Of a DNA stretch of 39,896 nucleotides, positions 1 through 7,029 are shown piece by piece. Origin of the DNA: Bacteroidia bacterium (lineage in GTDB: Bacteria; Bacteroidota; Bacteroidia; JANWVE01). Every line of letters begins with the position of its first letter. The first letter of the stretch is position 1. A program made the position numbers and the translations under genes. The notes beneath the pieces were generated by a model. That model worked only from the letters and a program-made list of their open reading frames with translations, was not told where the DNA came from and did no database searches. The stretch spans positions 1 to 39,896 of the forward strand of contig JANWVE010000004.1 in assembly GCA_025057675.1 (NCBI GenBank). Reading direction: 5' to 3'.

Positions 1-1146
1 AATGTTAAGGTATTTGCCCTCAATGCGGATTTAGTAAAAAAGATACAAAATCATGAAGTCCGTTATGGACTAGAAGGAGTTCATAATATCGTTGCTTCAA
101 GAGCAGAAAGGGTAAATATCGCTACAGGTGTAAAAAGTCCTGCCAGCACTCGTTATCCTGATGGCGGTTCTACGGTAACCAGTATAGCCGCTTATGCTAC
201 ACATGCTTGGGAGATAAATGAGAAATTCGTTACTAATGCAGGGTTAAGATTTTCTCACGTGGATTTGAGAGCTAAGTTTGATGATAAGGACAACATTATG
301 AAATTCCCATTCAAAACAGCTGAACAAGTGAATAATGCTTTGACAGGAAATATTGGTTTGATTTACAAACCTATTCCTTCTTTACGTATATCTACACTAT
401 TTTCATCAGGCTTCCGCTCGCCTAACGTAGATGATTTAGGTAAAGTGTTTGATAGTAATCCCGCTAATCGTTTAGTAGTTGTACCTAATCCTGACTTAAA
501 GCCTGAATACACTTACAATGCCGAACTTGGCATCCAAAAAACTTTTGATAATGACAGGGTCAAGCTTAGCTTAGTCGGCTTTTACACTATTTTTGATAAT
601 GCGATTGTGTTAGACAATTTCAAGTTCAATGGTCAGGACTCTATTATTTACGATGGTGTGCTAAGTAAAGTGCAAGCTAATCAAAACAAAAAGGAAGCTT
701 ACTTATACGGAGGTACGTTTAGCGTAGCAGGGGATATTACCAAGGTGTTTTCTGTATTTGGTACGGTTACATACACATATGCACGAGTACGCCCTCAGAA
801 ACCTGGTGATAAAGAAGTTCCACTTGACCACATTCCCCCTGTGTATGGTAGAGTAGGATTTCAATTGAACTTAAACCGCTTCAAAGGTGAGTTCTTTACT
901 TTGTTTAACGGACCGAAGTTGTTGAGGGATTATAGTCCTGTGGGCGAGGATAACCTCCAATATGCTACTCCTAATGGCATGCCTGGTTGGTTTACTTTGA
1001 ATATCCGTACGCAGTATCAAGTTTACAAGTACGTGAACCTGCAAGCAGGATTAGAAAATATACTCGACACGCATTATAGGCATTTTGCTTCGGGTATTTC
1101 TGCTCCAGGCAGAAACCTTTATCTTGCAGTGAGAGCAAATTTTTAA
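1..1146 (+). CDS. TonB-dependent receptor, C-terminal beta-barrel part (5' truncated by window)
   Basis: The frame is open from base 1, so the gene starts before the window; about 381 codons remain. The visible part is the C-terminal beta-barrel of a TonB-dependent outer-membrane receptor. It has alternating hydrophobic/polar strands, the segment FSSGFRSPNVDDLGKVFD typical of these barrels, NPDLKPEYTYNAELG, a late strand with LENILDTHYRHFASGISAPGR, and a terminal phenylalanine after LAVRAN, the usual outer-membrane assembly signal. These proteins import bulky or scarce ligands using TonB energy; the FRSPNVDDLGK and HYRHFASGISAPGRN motifs resemble the siderophore/cobalamin-type barrel rather than SusC. 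The ligand cannot be read from this fragment. A strong intrinsic terminator follows at once. Family assignment is secure; substrate is unknown. Confidence 0.9.
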   Translation, partial: NVKVFALNADLVKKIQNHEVRYGLEGVHNIVASRAERVNIATGVKSPASTRYPDGGSTVTSIAAYATHAWEINEKFVTNAGLRFSHVDLRAKFDDKDNIMKFPFKTAEQVNNALTGNIGLIYKPIPSLRISTLFSSGFRSPNVDDLGKVFDSNPANRLVVVPNPDLKPEYTYNAELGIQKTFDNDRVKLSLVGFYTIFDNAIVLDNFKFNGQDSIIYDGVLSKVQANQNKKEAYLYGGTFSVAGDITKVFSVFGTVTYTYARVRPQKPGDKEVPLDHIPPVYGRVGFQLNLNRFKGEFFTLFNGPKLLRDYSPVGEDNLQYATPNGMPGWFTLNIRTQYQVYKYVNLQAGLENILDTHYRHFASGISAPGRNLYLAVRANF

Positions 1147-1167
1147 GAGAGTAGTTCAGTTCTATTT

Positions 1168-1206
1168 AACAGGTTCAGCTTTTATAGGTTGAACCTGTTT
1201 TTTCTT
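1168..1206 (+). terminator. Rho-independent terminator of the TonB receptor gene
   Basis: Perfect 10-bp stem AACAGGTTCA (1168-1177) / TGAACCTGTT (1190-1199) with a 12-nt loop, followed by a T-rich run. It lies 22 nt after the stop codon and just before the first long repeat. Confidence 0.9.
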
Positions 1207-1766
1207 TTTGGGCGTGCCCCTTGCTGACGCAAGGGTCGGCGTGCTGCGGGCTGCGCTATCGCTTCGGTGCTACGCACCATGCTGACGCACGCCCTCCGCA
1301 TGCCTCACGCAGCAGCCTTTGGACGTTTTACCTTGTTTGTAGAGATATCTTTGCTTTACTTATTTTAGGTTGATTATCAAACATTTACAAGGTTAAAATT
1401 TTTTACTTTGTTTGGACTATGCTTGTTTTATCTTGTTTAATGTTCATTTTCAATGATTTACAAGATCAAACCTTGAATACATCGACTTTACAGCCCTTTA
1501 ATCCTAAACACCGAAGTTTTATCCTTGTAGTTTCTTTATTCTTTACCTGTTTGAGCTATGAAGATCAAACTACGTTATCAGATACTTACAAAGTTAAGTT
1601 TTGAATAAGTGGGATGAGCATACTGGCTGCGTGCGTGAGGCATGCGGAGGGCAAGCCGTGAGGCTTGGTGCGAAGCCCCTCGCCCATCCCTTGCCCAGGG
1701 GGTGGGGGCGCAGCACCGTTAGCCCGTAGCACGCCGACCCGAGCGCAGCGAGGGACACGCCCAAAA
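1206..1766 (+). repeat. Long composite palindromic repeat, copy R1 (forward)
   Basis: Opens TTTTGGGCGTG and closes ACACGCCCAAAA. GC-rich left arm to about 1318 (ends CCGCATGCCTCACGCA), AT-rich core about 1319-1625, right arm from GCGTGAGGCATGCGGAGGG. The core starts with the 46-bp palindromic unit at about 1352-1397 (GTTGATTATCAA centre, ACAAGGTT end). The right arm has hairpin CAAGCC-GTGA-GGCTTG, with an unusual GTGA loop. The copy lies between convergent genes. Short open frames in it are by-products of the repeat. Confidence 0.93.
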
Positions 1767-1815
1767 GAATAAACCTTATTCATACAACTTACTTAACGGT
1801 TTTTGTGTATTTTGA

Positions 1816-3180
1816 TTACAAATGTTTGATAGCCAAATGAAAATTAGTTCCTTTGTTGGGAGATGAATCTACAAAAATACTACCCTTATGCAAAAGTATG
1901 ATTTTTTGAGTAAGATATAAACCTATACCATTTCCCTCTGCAAAATGCTTGTTCTTGCCCCGATAGAATGGCTTAAAAATATTTTGTAAGTCCTCCTGGC
2001 TAATGCCAATTCCTGTATCGGAAAACTGTAAATATATGTTTTCTTGGTCAAAAGAAACACTTACCTTACATTCATGATTTTGAGAAAATTTACATCCATT
2101 TTCCATGAGGTTGAAAAAAGCTGTTTTGAGTAAGTACTCATTGCCTTTAACTGAAATTTGTTGATCTCCTTCAAAATCTTTCTCAAAATACAGATTAACC
2201 TTGTAATGAGGATAAGATTGATGTACTAACTGAACAGTGTCCAATAATACCTCATCAATACGGACTGCTTCAAAGGATATTTCTGCGCAGTCATAACTTG
2301 CTTTGGCTAAGTCCAGCAAGCTATTGGACAAACGTACTAATTTTTTTGTGTCATTTAAAACATTTAGAATAGCACTTTTGTACTCTTCCTTACCTCGTTC
2401 TTTGTTCAGTGCTAATTCTAATTCACTAATAATGGCTGTGAGGGGTGTTCTTAATTCATGTGAAATGTTATGAACAAAATGTTTTTGGGCATCAAAAGAG
2501 TCCTCTAATCTATCCAACATTTGGTTAAATGTATCCGCTAATAGAGAGATTTCATCTTTATTTTGTACCTTTAAGCGAACGCTAAGATTTTTCGCTGATA
2601 TTTGTTTAACCTCTTCAATCATGTCAATGACAGGTTCAAATGCTTTTTTAGAAAACAAATATCCTGTAACCAGCACAAACAATATAGCAATGGTAAAAGC
2701 TAATATGCTGTTATTGAGTAAGTTTTTGATTTTGTTATATCCATATTGATCGTATGCTGCAGCAGTAATAATATATTCCTTGTTTCCAAAAAAATATCGC
2801 AAACCTATAACTTGCCATTGGTTTTGATAAAATTTAATCTCACCTTTTTGGTGTATTTTTTCAATCATTTGAGGAGTTTCTTTTACGAAGTCAATCTCTA
2901 CTGCATCGTGATACAATAAGTTGAAATGTACATCATAGATAGCTACCTCTACTTCATTGAGTATCTGCCTATTATTATGATATATCTTTTGCAGTATTTT
3001 TGGGTCAATTTTGGCTTCAAGGAGTAGGTGTAATTTAGTAGTAGCTTCTTTTTTCAGAGCATGATAGAATTCTGTTTCACGTTTTTTCTCTGCGGATAAG
3101 TAGATAAAAGCAGCAAAAGCTGCAAAGATCATTGCCGTAAGCAGACTAAAAAGTAAAGTTAATTTAATTCTTATTTTCAT
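1816..3180 (-). CDS. Sensor histidine kinase (HAMP, HisKA, HATPase_c)
   Basis: A 454-aa membrane sensor kinase that autophosphorylates on His and passes phosphate to the regulator encoded just upstream. Seen: TM1 at residues 7-29, a periplasmic sensor region 30-155, TM2 about 158-177, a HAMP linker about 180-232, the HisKA H-box HNISHELRTPLTAI with phospho-His at 241, and the ATPase N box (NLMENGCKF), G1 box (FSDTGIGIS) and G2 box (GNGIGLYL) near the C terminus. Length and order match the CusS/CzcS-like class (OmpR partner). The periplasmic part has no domain I recognise, so the signal is unknown. The start overlaps the regulator gene by 17 nt, so the two are translationally linked. Confidence 0.95.
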   Translation of the reverse strand: MKIRIKLTLLFSLLTAMIFAAFAAFIYLSAEKKRETEFYHALKKEATTKLHLLLEAKIDPKILQKIYHNNRQILNEVEVAIYDVHFNLLYHDAVEIDFVKETPQMIEKIHQKGEIKFYQNQWQVIGLRYFFGNKEYIITAAAYDQYGYNKIKNLLNNSILAFTIAILFVLVTGYLFSKKAFEPVIDMIEEVKQISAKNLSVRLKVQNKDEISLLADTFNQMLDRLEDSFDAQKHFVHNISHELRTPLTAIISELELALNKERGKEEYKSAILNVLNDTKKLVRLSNSLLDLAKASYDCAEISFEAVRIDEVLLDTVQLVHQSYPHYKVNLYFEKDFEGDQQISVKGNEYLLKTAFFNLMENGCKFSQNHECKVSVSFDQENIYLQFSDTGIGISQEDLQNIFKPFYRGKNKHFAEGNGIGLYLTQKIILLHKGSIFVDSSPNKGTNFHLAIKHL

Positions 3181-3859
3181 TCTCCACTTGTAGGATAAAG
3201 CCCATTCCAGGCTTAGTATGAATTAGCCTACATGAAAAATCTTTGTCAATTTTTTTGCGAAGATAGTTGATGTACACATCAATAAAGTTAGTACCTGTAT
3301 CAAAGTGTGTATTCCATACTTTTTCGGCAATTTCTATGCGGGATAGTACTCTCTCAGGGTTTTGCATCATGTATTGAAGTAGATTAAATTCTTTGGGCGT
3401 GAGAGATATTACTTTATCCGCTCGTTTTACTAACTTGGAATGTAAATTCATTTCTAAGTCCGCATATTTAAGTAAAACGGTAGCACTTTTTGCCATTTTT
3501 TGACTTCTTTTTAGACATACACGAATGCGAGCTAAGAGTTCCCGCATTTCAAAAGGTTTTACAAGATAGTCGTCAGCGCCTGCATCAAAACCTTGCAATT
3601 TATCATCGGTTGTGCCTAATGCAGTAAGCATAATAATAGGCGTATCAGGCAGTACTTGTTTTACCTCTTTACAGAGTTCAATTCCATCTATTTTAGGCAG
3701 TACGATATCTGTGATAATTAAGTCGTAGTTTCCTTGTAAAGCTAATCGCTTTCCGTAGTATCCGTCGTAAGCTATGTCAGTTTCAAAATACTCTTCTTTT
3801 AAGGCTCTTTGTATCAGTTCCGCAACGCGTAAATCATCTTCTATCACTAGTATTTTCAT
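3164..3859 (-). CDS. OmpR/PhoB-family response regulator
   Basis: A 231-aa two-component regulator. The receiver domain (1-115) has the acidic pocket D8/D9, phospho-acceptor D51 in ITDIVLPKIDG, T79 and K101 (LVKPF). The winged-helix DNA-binding domain (about 130-228) carries LTPKEFNLLQYMM, the HFDTGTNFIDVYINYLRKKID recognition region and a C-terminal hairpin. It pairs with the kinase that follows (17-nt overlap). The start overlaps by ATGA the stop of a 70-codon frame upstream, which suggests coupled translation from a longer transcript beginning before the T9SS-sorted protein gene. Target genes are unknown; the adjacent T9SS protein is one candidate. Confidence 0.95.
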   Translation of the reverse strand: MKILVIEDDLRVAELIQRALKEEYFETDIAYDGYYGKRLALQGNYDLIITDIVLPKIDGIELCKEVKQVLPDTPIIMLTALGTTDDKLQGFDAGADDYLVKPFEMRELLARIRVCLKRSQKMAKSATVLLKYADLEMNLHSKLVKRADKVISLTPKEFNLLQYMMQNPERVLSRIEIAEKVWNTHFDTGTNFIDVYINYLRKKIDKDFSCRLIHTKPGMGFILQVENENKN

Positions 3860-4068
3860 GTTGAGGAGTATTTTTCTGGCGTAGTATAAAAAATGTTTTT
3901 CTGAAATAAAACTATTCCTTGTCCGGTGGAGTTTTTAGCAGAACTTCCGAGTATGGACATTCGCTCTGCACTTAGACTTACAGAGTTTGTATTGGTCCGA
4001 GTATTGCCAAACTCCTTCCAAAACTTTCCCCCTGTGTGTTTAGAAACATCTACAAACATTAAAAACAT
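3856..4068 (-). CDS. Small ORF coupled to the response regulator (possible 70-aa protein)
   Basis: A 70-codon frame lying 21 nt after the T9SS-protein stop and ending in an ATGA overlap with the regulator start, the spacing expected of a true operon member. The peptide begins MFLMFVDVSKHTGGKFWKEF and has no clear signal peptide or membrane helix. I do not recognise a family. A 65-codon frame on the other strand overlaps it but has no operon logic. Moderate to low confidence: the position supports it, but the product is untested. Confidence 0.45.
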   Translation of the reverse strand: MFLMFVDVSKHTGGKFWKEFGNTRTNTNSVSLSAERMSILGSSAKNSTGQGIVLFQKNIFYTTPEKYSST

Positions 4069-4089
4069 CGATCTGCTAATTTGGGAGAT

Positions 4090-5169
4090 TTACAATTTTA
4101 TCCATCTTCCTACGTACTTTTGATTTATACAGTCTAATATAATGATGTATGTTCCTTGTGGTAAACTAGCAGCTTGGTTGTTGAGTACTTTTTCTGCATC
4201 TTGTGAATTCCAAATTAAATTTTGTAAAAGCACTTTTCCAGACACATCAGTTAAAGTTAAATTCATCTTGCCCGTGTAATTCAAATCTTGAATATGGGGT
4301 ACTTGGTTAGAAGGATTAGGGTACAAGTTCAATGTCAAAGGCATGCTTTGCTGTAAAATTTCATGGATACTGCTAGTAGGAATTTTGTAACGGTAGCGGA
4401 CTTGCGTTGGGGTAAAACCGAGCATATTTGTGTTGCCACGTACTTCTAGTATTGGGAAGCGTTCTCCGTTTGCCAACCATTTGTACTCGGTGGTACTAAC
4501 AGGAAAGCCAAGATTTATGGGTGTAGGGTTTGTGATTAGAAGTGAGTCTATCTCAAAGATAGTGGATTTTACTCTCAGACAATTAAAAGTACCATACGCT
4601 GTTGTTATTTTTCCCCAGCCATCTACGTGGTTAATCCGATATCCTTTGCGAATGAATTTACCTAAGGTGGGAATGTCTAGTACTAATCTAAATGTTGAAC
4701 TATCTCTGTCGTTATATTGTAGAGGAAATTGATAGATTTCGTCATCGTCAGTGTAGGTGGCCGCAAGAGGAAATCCTGAATAGGTTAAGCCATATCCCTC
4801 TGCTTTGAACACACTACTCGTTTTACCGTAGAAGTCCCATATATTGTAAAACTTGAAAATACTAAATCCAATACTATCGGCTATTTTTGTACCATACTTA
4901 CCGAAGAATGCAGGGTAGAATGAGTAAGGAGTAGAAGATGCATTTCTGTATGCGGCTACCTCTTGACTGGTACAATTGAGGTTAGTAAAGTTCCATACAT
5001 GATTAGCACTGGTTAGAGTAAAGTCATATCCACCAGATGTTGGAGTAGCATTACAATATCGTAGAGTATCCCCTGAAATGGGCATATCTGCACTTGTAAT
5101 CGTAATTTGAGCAAAGGCAGAGGATACTGAAAATAAACAAATTACTAATAAAGTTGGATATTTTACCAT
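4090..5169 (-). CDS. Secreted protein with T9SS type A C-terminal sorting domain
   Basis: A 359-aa protein with a Sec signal peptide at 1-20 (cleavage after SSAFA). A central region of unknown function (about 22-270) is rich in aromatic and Asp residues, with NHVDGWGKITTAYGTFNCLR. A C-terminal T9SS sorting domain (about 278-359) contains LNLYPNPS, a TDVSGKVL strand and LPQGTYIIIL. It should cross the inner membrane by Sec and reach the cell surface by T9SS. It is first in a minus-strand cluster with a small ORF and a two-component pair. A perfect -7 box TAGATTTG sits 4 nt before the ATG, implying a leaderless mRNA. The role of the central domain is unknown. Confidence 0.88.
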   Translation of the reverse strand: MVKYPTLLVICLFSVSSAFAQITITSADMPISGDTLRYCNATPTSGGYDFTLTSANHVWNFTNLNCTSQEVAAYRNASSTPYSFYPAFFGKYGTKIADSIGFSIFKFYNIWDFYGKTSSVFKAEGYGLTYSGFPLAATYTDDDEIYQFPLQYNDRDSSTFRLVLDIPTLGKFIRKGYRINHVDGWGKITTAYGTFNCLRVKSTIFEIDSLLITNPTPINLGFPVSTTEYKWLANGERFPILEVRGNTNMLGFTPTQVRYRYKIPTSSIHEILQQSMPLTLNLYPNPSNQVPHIQDLNYTGKMNLTLTDVSGKVLLQNLIWNSQDAEKVLNNQAASLPQGTYIIILDCINQKYVGRWIKL

Positions 5170-5173
5170 ATCG

Positions 5174-5181
5174 CAAATCTA
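5174..5181 (-). promoter_or_regulatory. -7 box (TAnnTTTG) of the T9SS protein gene
   Basis: TAGATTTG on the minus strand, 4 nt before the start codon at 5169. No TTTG was found at the usual -33 distance, so only the -7 element is supported. Confidence 0.5.
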
Positions 5182-5267
5182 ATCATTTTTTTTGACATTA
5201 TATAAGTGTTTGTTATGATTGTTATGAGGAACATTTGAGTGTTTTTTACAAATTGTATAAAATAGAT

Positions 5268-5340
5268 AATTTTTTGGGCGTGTCCTTGCCCACGGCTCGC
5301 TTTGCTCGTGTGGGCAAAGCAAGGATACGCCCAAAAAATT
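5268..5340. repeat. Short (mini) form of the repeat family, copy m1
   Basis: A 73-nt near-perfect palindrome. Its outer 21-bp stem (5268-5288 with 5320-5340) carries TTTTTTGGGCGTGTCC and GGATACGCCCAAAAAA with one G-T type mismatch. The inner stem CCCAC (5289-5293)/GTGGG (5310-5314) encloses a loop like that of the long copies. It is the first arm hairpin closed directly onto the terminal inverted repeat, with no core. Confidence 0.88.
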
Positions 5341-5441
5341 AAAAACCTAACATTAAAAATAACTTTTTATCCAGACCAAAAAATAAGACCTGATATAAAC
5401 TGATTAAATAGACTCAAAAAACAAATCTTAAAAAATAGTTA

Positions 5442-6305
5442 CTAATAATCACCGAGTGTTTGGGGAAGTTGAGATAGTGCCCGTGCTAATTCCTCATCAT
5501 TAGGGGCTACGCCATGCCATTTATGTGTTCCCTCCATATAATCTACTCCTTTGCCCATAATTGTATGCGCTAAAATTACAACAGGAACTTCCTTTCCACA
5601 TTTATTTTGCGCATTTTTAATAGTATCTAAAATTTGGGGGATATCGTGCCCGTTCATTTGTAAAACTTGCCAGCCAAAGGCTTCAAATTTAGCTTGGATA
5701 TCACGGTTATTCATAACTTCCTCAGTGCGCCCATCAATTTGCTGCCCATTCACATCAATTATAGCAATGAGGTTATCTACCTTGTGATGTGAAGCAAACG
5801 ATGCAGCTTCCCAAATTTGTCCTTCTTGAATTTCTCCATCGCCAAGCATAACATAAACCAAAGTAGGGTCTTTATCTAATTTTTTACCTAATGCATGTCC
5901 AATCGCTACTGAAAATCCCTGTCCTAATGAACCCGTGGCTATTCGCACTCCTTCTAATCCTTCTTTGGTGGCAGGGTGTCCTTGCAAGCGACTATTTATT
6001 TTTCTAAATGTGGCTAATTCTGAAAGCGGAAAATAACCTGTGCGTGCTAATACACTATACAAGACAGGCGAGATATGTCCGTTTGAAAGATAGAATACAT
6101 CTTCGTTTTTGCCCTCCATGATAAAAGGTTTAGGTTGGTGGCGCATGATATTGAAATATAAGCAAACTAATATATCTGTGCAGCCTAATGACCCGCCTGG
6201 ATGTCCTGATGCCGCATTATGCACCATACGGACAATATCTCTGCGTACTTGATATGTAATTCTTTGTAATTTTTGTATATCTTGGATAGGAGTAAAGTAG
6301 TTCAT
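5442..6305 (-). CDS. Transketolase, N-terminal (thiamine-diphosphate) subunit
   Basis: A 287-aa protein matching only the ThDP pyrophosphate-binding half of transketolase. It has GHPGGSLG (residues 34-41), SNGHISP (74-80), GSLGQG (125-130) and the ThDP/Mg motif GDGEIQEGQ (155-163) with N186 in DVNGQ. Split transketolases made of separate N and C subunits are known; together they move two-carbon units in the non-oxidative pentose phosphate pathway. Here the partner subunit is not adjacent: the next gene downstream is a T9SS protein and the upstream neighbour is a transposase remnant. Strong -7 box TAGTTTTG 4 nt before the ATG. Alternative: a split 1-deoxyxylulose-synthase-like enzyme, less likely from the motifs. 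Confidence 0.92.
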   Translation of the reverse strand: MNYFTPIQDIQKLQRITYQVRRDIVRMVHNAASGHPGGSLGCTDILVCLYFNIMRHQPKPFIMEGKNEDVFYLSNGHISPVLYSVLARTGYFPLSELATFRKINSRLQGHPATKEGLEGVRIATGSLGQGFSVAIGHALGKKLDKDPTLVYVMLGDGEIQEGQIWEAASFASHHKVDNLIAIIDVNGQQIDGRTEEVMNNRDIQAKFEAFGWQVLQMNGHDIPQILDTIKNAQNKCGKEVPVVILAHTIMGKGVDYMEGTHKWHGVAPNDEELARALSQLPQTLGDY

Positions 6306-6309
6306 GCGG

Positions 6310-6317
6310 CAAAACTA
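6310..6317 (-). promoter_or_regulatory. -7 box of the transketolase N-subunit gene
   Basis: TAGTTTTG on the minus strand, 4 nt before the ATG at 6305. No clear -33 TTTG. The spacing implies a transcript starting at or within a few nt of the start codon. Confidence 0.5.
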
Positions 6318-6474
6318 CGTAAAAATAATATGCTTATTTATTTTTACAATAAACTTTATGAACACAAGATTAGATAAAATTTCTTGATTATGCAAAACAA
6401 TGATAATCAATGTTTTATAAGAAAATAGTTTCGTTTTATACTTTTATATGCAACTATATGCAACATGCTGAAAA

Positions 6475-6903
6475 TCAGTATAAAATAAAGTCAAGAGTTT
6501 TGCTACAAAATTTCTGTTCATAAGCTCTAATCTTTATCAAAATGCCAAATACTTTTTTTAACAGTATCTTGAAAGTACGATGAGCAGGGGTGTCGGGTTC
6601 TGTTTTAACCTCATTTTGACGCCCCTTCGGACGACCCCGTTTCTTTGACTTATCCCCTCCTGTTGAACTCCGTTTCTTTTCTTTCTTTTTTCTCAATTTA
6701 ACTTTATCCGCTTGGCTGACAATAATCTGCTCCTGACTTATACTGTATGACTTCCGTTTCTCTACATCTATCAGACTTAATGCCATAAACACTATCCCTG
6801 ATACTACCTGTTGATATACAGAACTATAAAAAAATCGGTGTTTGCCATGCGTATGTTTTCCACTTTTTTCTATTACCGTTTCGTCTATGGCAATAAGATA
6901 CAT
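6475..6903 (-). pseudogene. Remnant of a DDE-type transposase
   Basis: The segment starting MYLIAIDETVIEKSGKHTHG looks like the first catalytic-Asp region of a DDE transposase (IS4-like group), followed by FFYSSVYQQVVSGIVFMALS and a basic linker with KKRGRPKGRQN. The remaining catalytic Asp and Glu regions and the N-terminal domain are missing, so this is a fragment (about 142 codons). The frame extends upstream to 7011, but that part crosses the terminator of the next gene and is not coding. No clear terminal inverted repeats were seen; nearby there is a short direct repeat of ATATGCAAC at about 6450. It is a decayed insertion, not an active element. Confidence 0.6.
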
Positions 6904-6967
6904 ACTGTACAAAAGTACAGTTTTTTTGTATCTGAAAAAAACATCTATCGATACTTGTAAAATGTAA

Positions 6968-6999
6968 AAAATAACCCACTCGCAGTTATGCAAGTGGGT
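6968..6999 (-). terminator. Rho-independent terminator of the 7030-9996 gene
   Basis: On the minus strand, stem ACCCACT / AGTGGGT (6993-6999 with 6974-6980) around a 12-nt loop, followed by TTATTTTTT. It lies about 30 nt after the stop codon at 7030. Confidence 0.88.
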
Positions 7000-7029
7000 A
7001 TTATCTTTCAAAACTTATTTATTAGTTTT

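Noticed and set aside
3926-4123. 65-codon plus-strand frame opposite the small ORF
   Set aside because: No promoter, no operon context, antisense to the tightly spaced minus-strand cluster.
6904-7011. N-terminal extension of the transposase remnant
   Set aside because: The extra codons run through the terminator hairpin of the neighbouring gene; the recognisable protein starts at the MYLIAIDETVIEK methionine.
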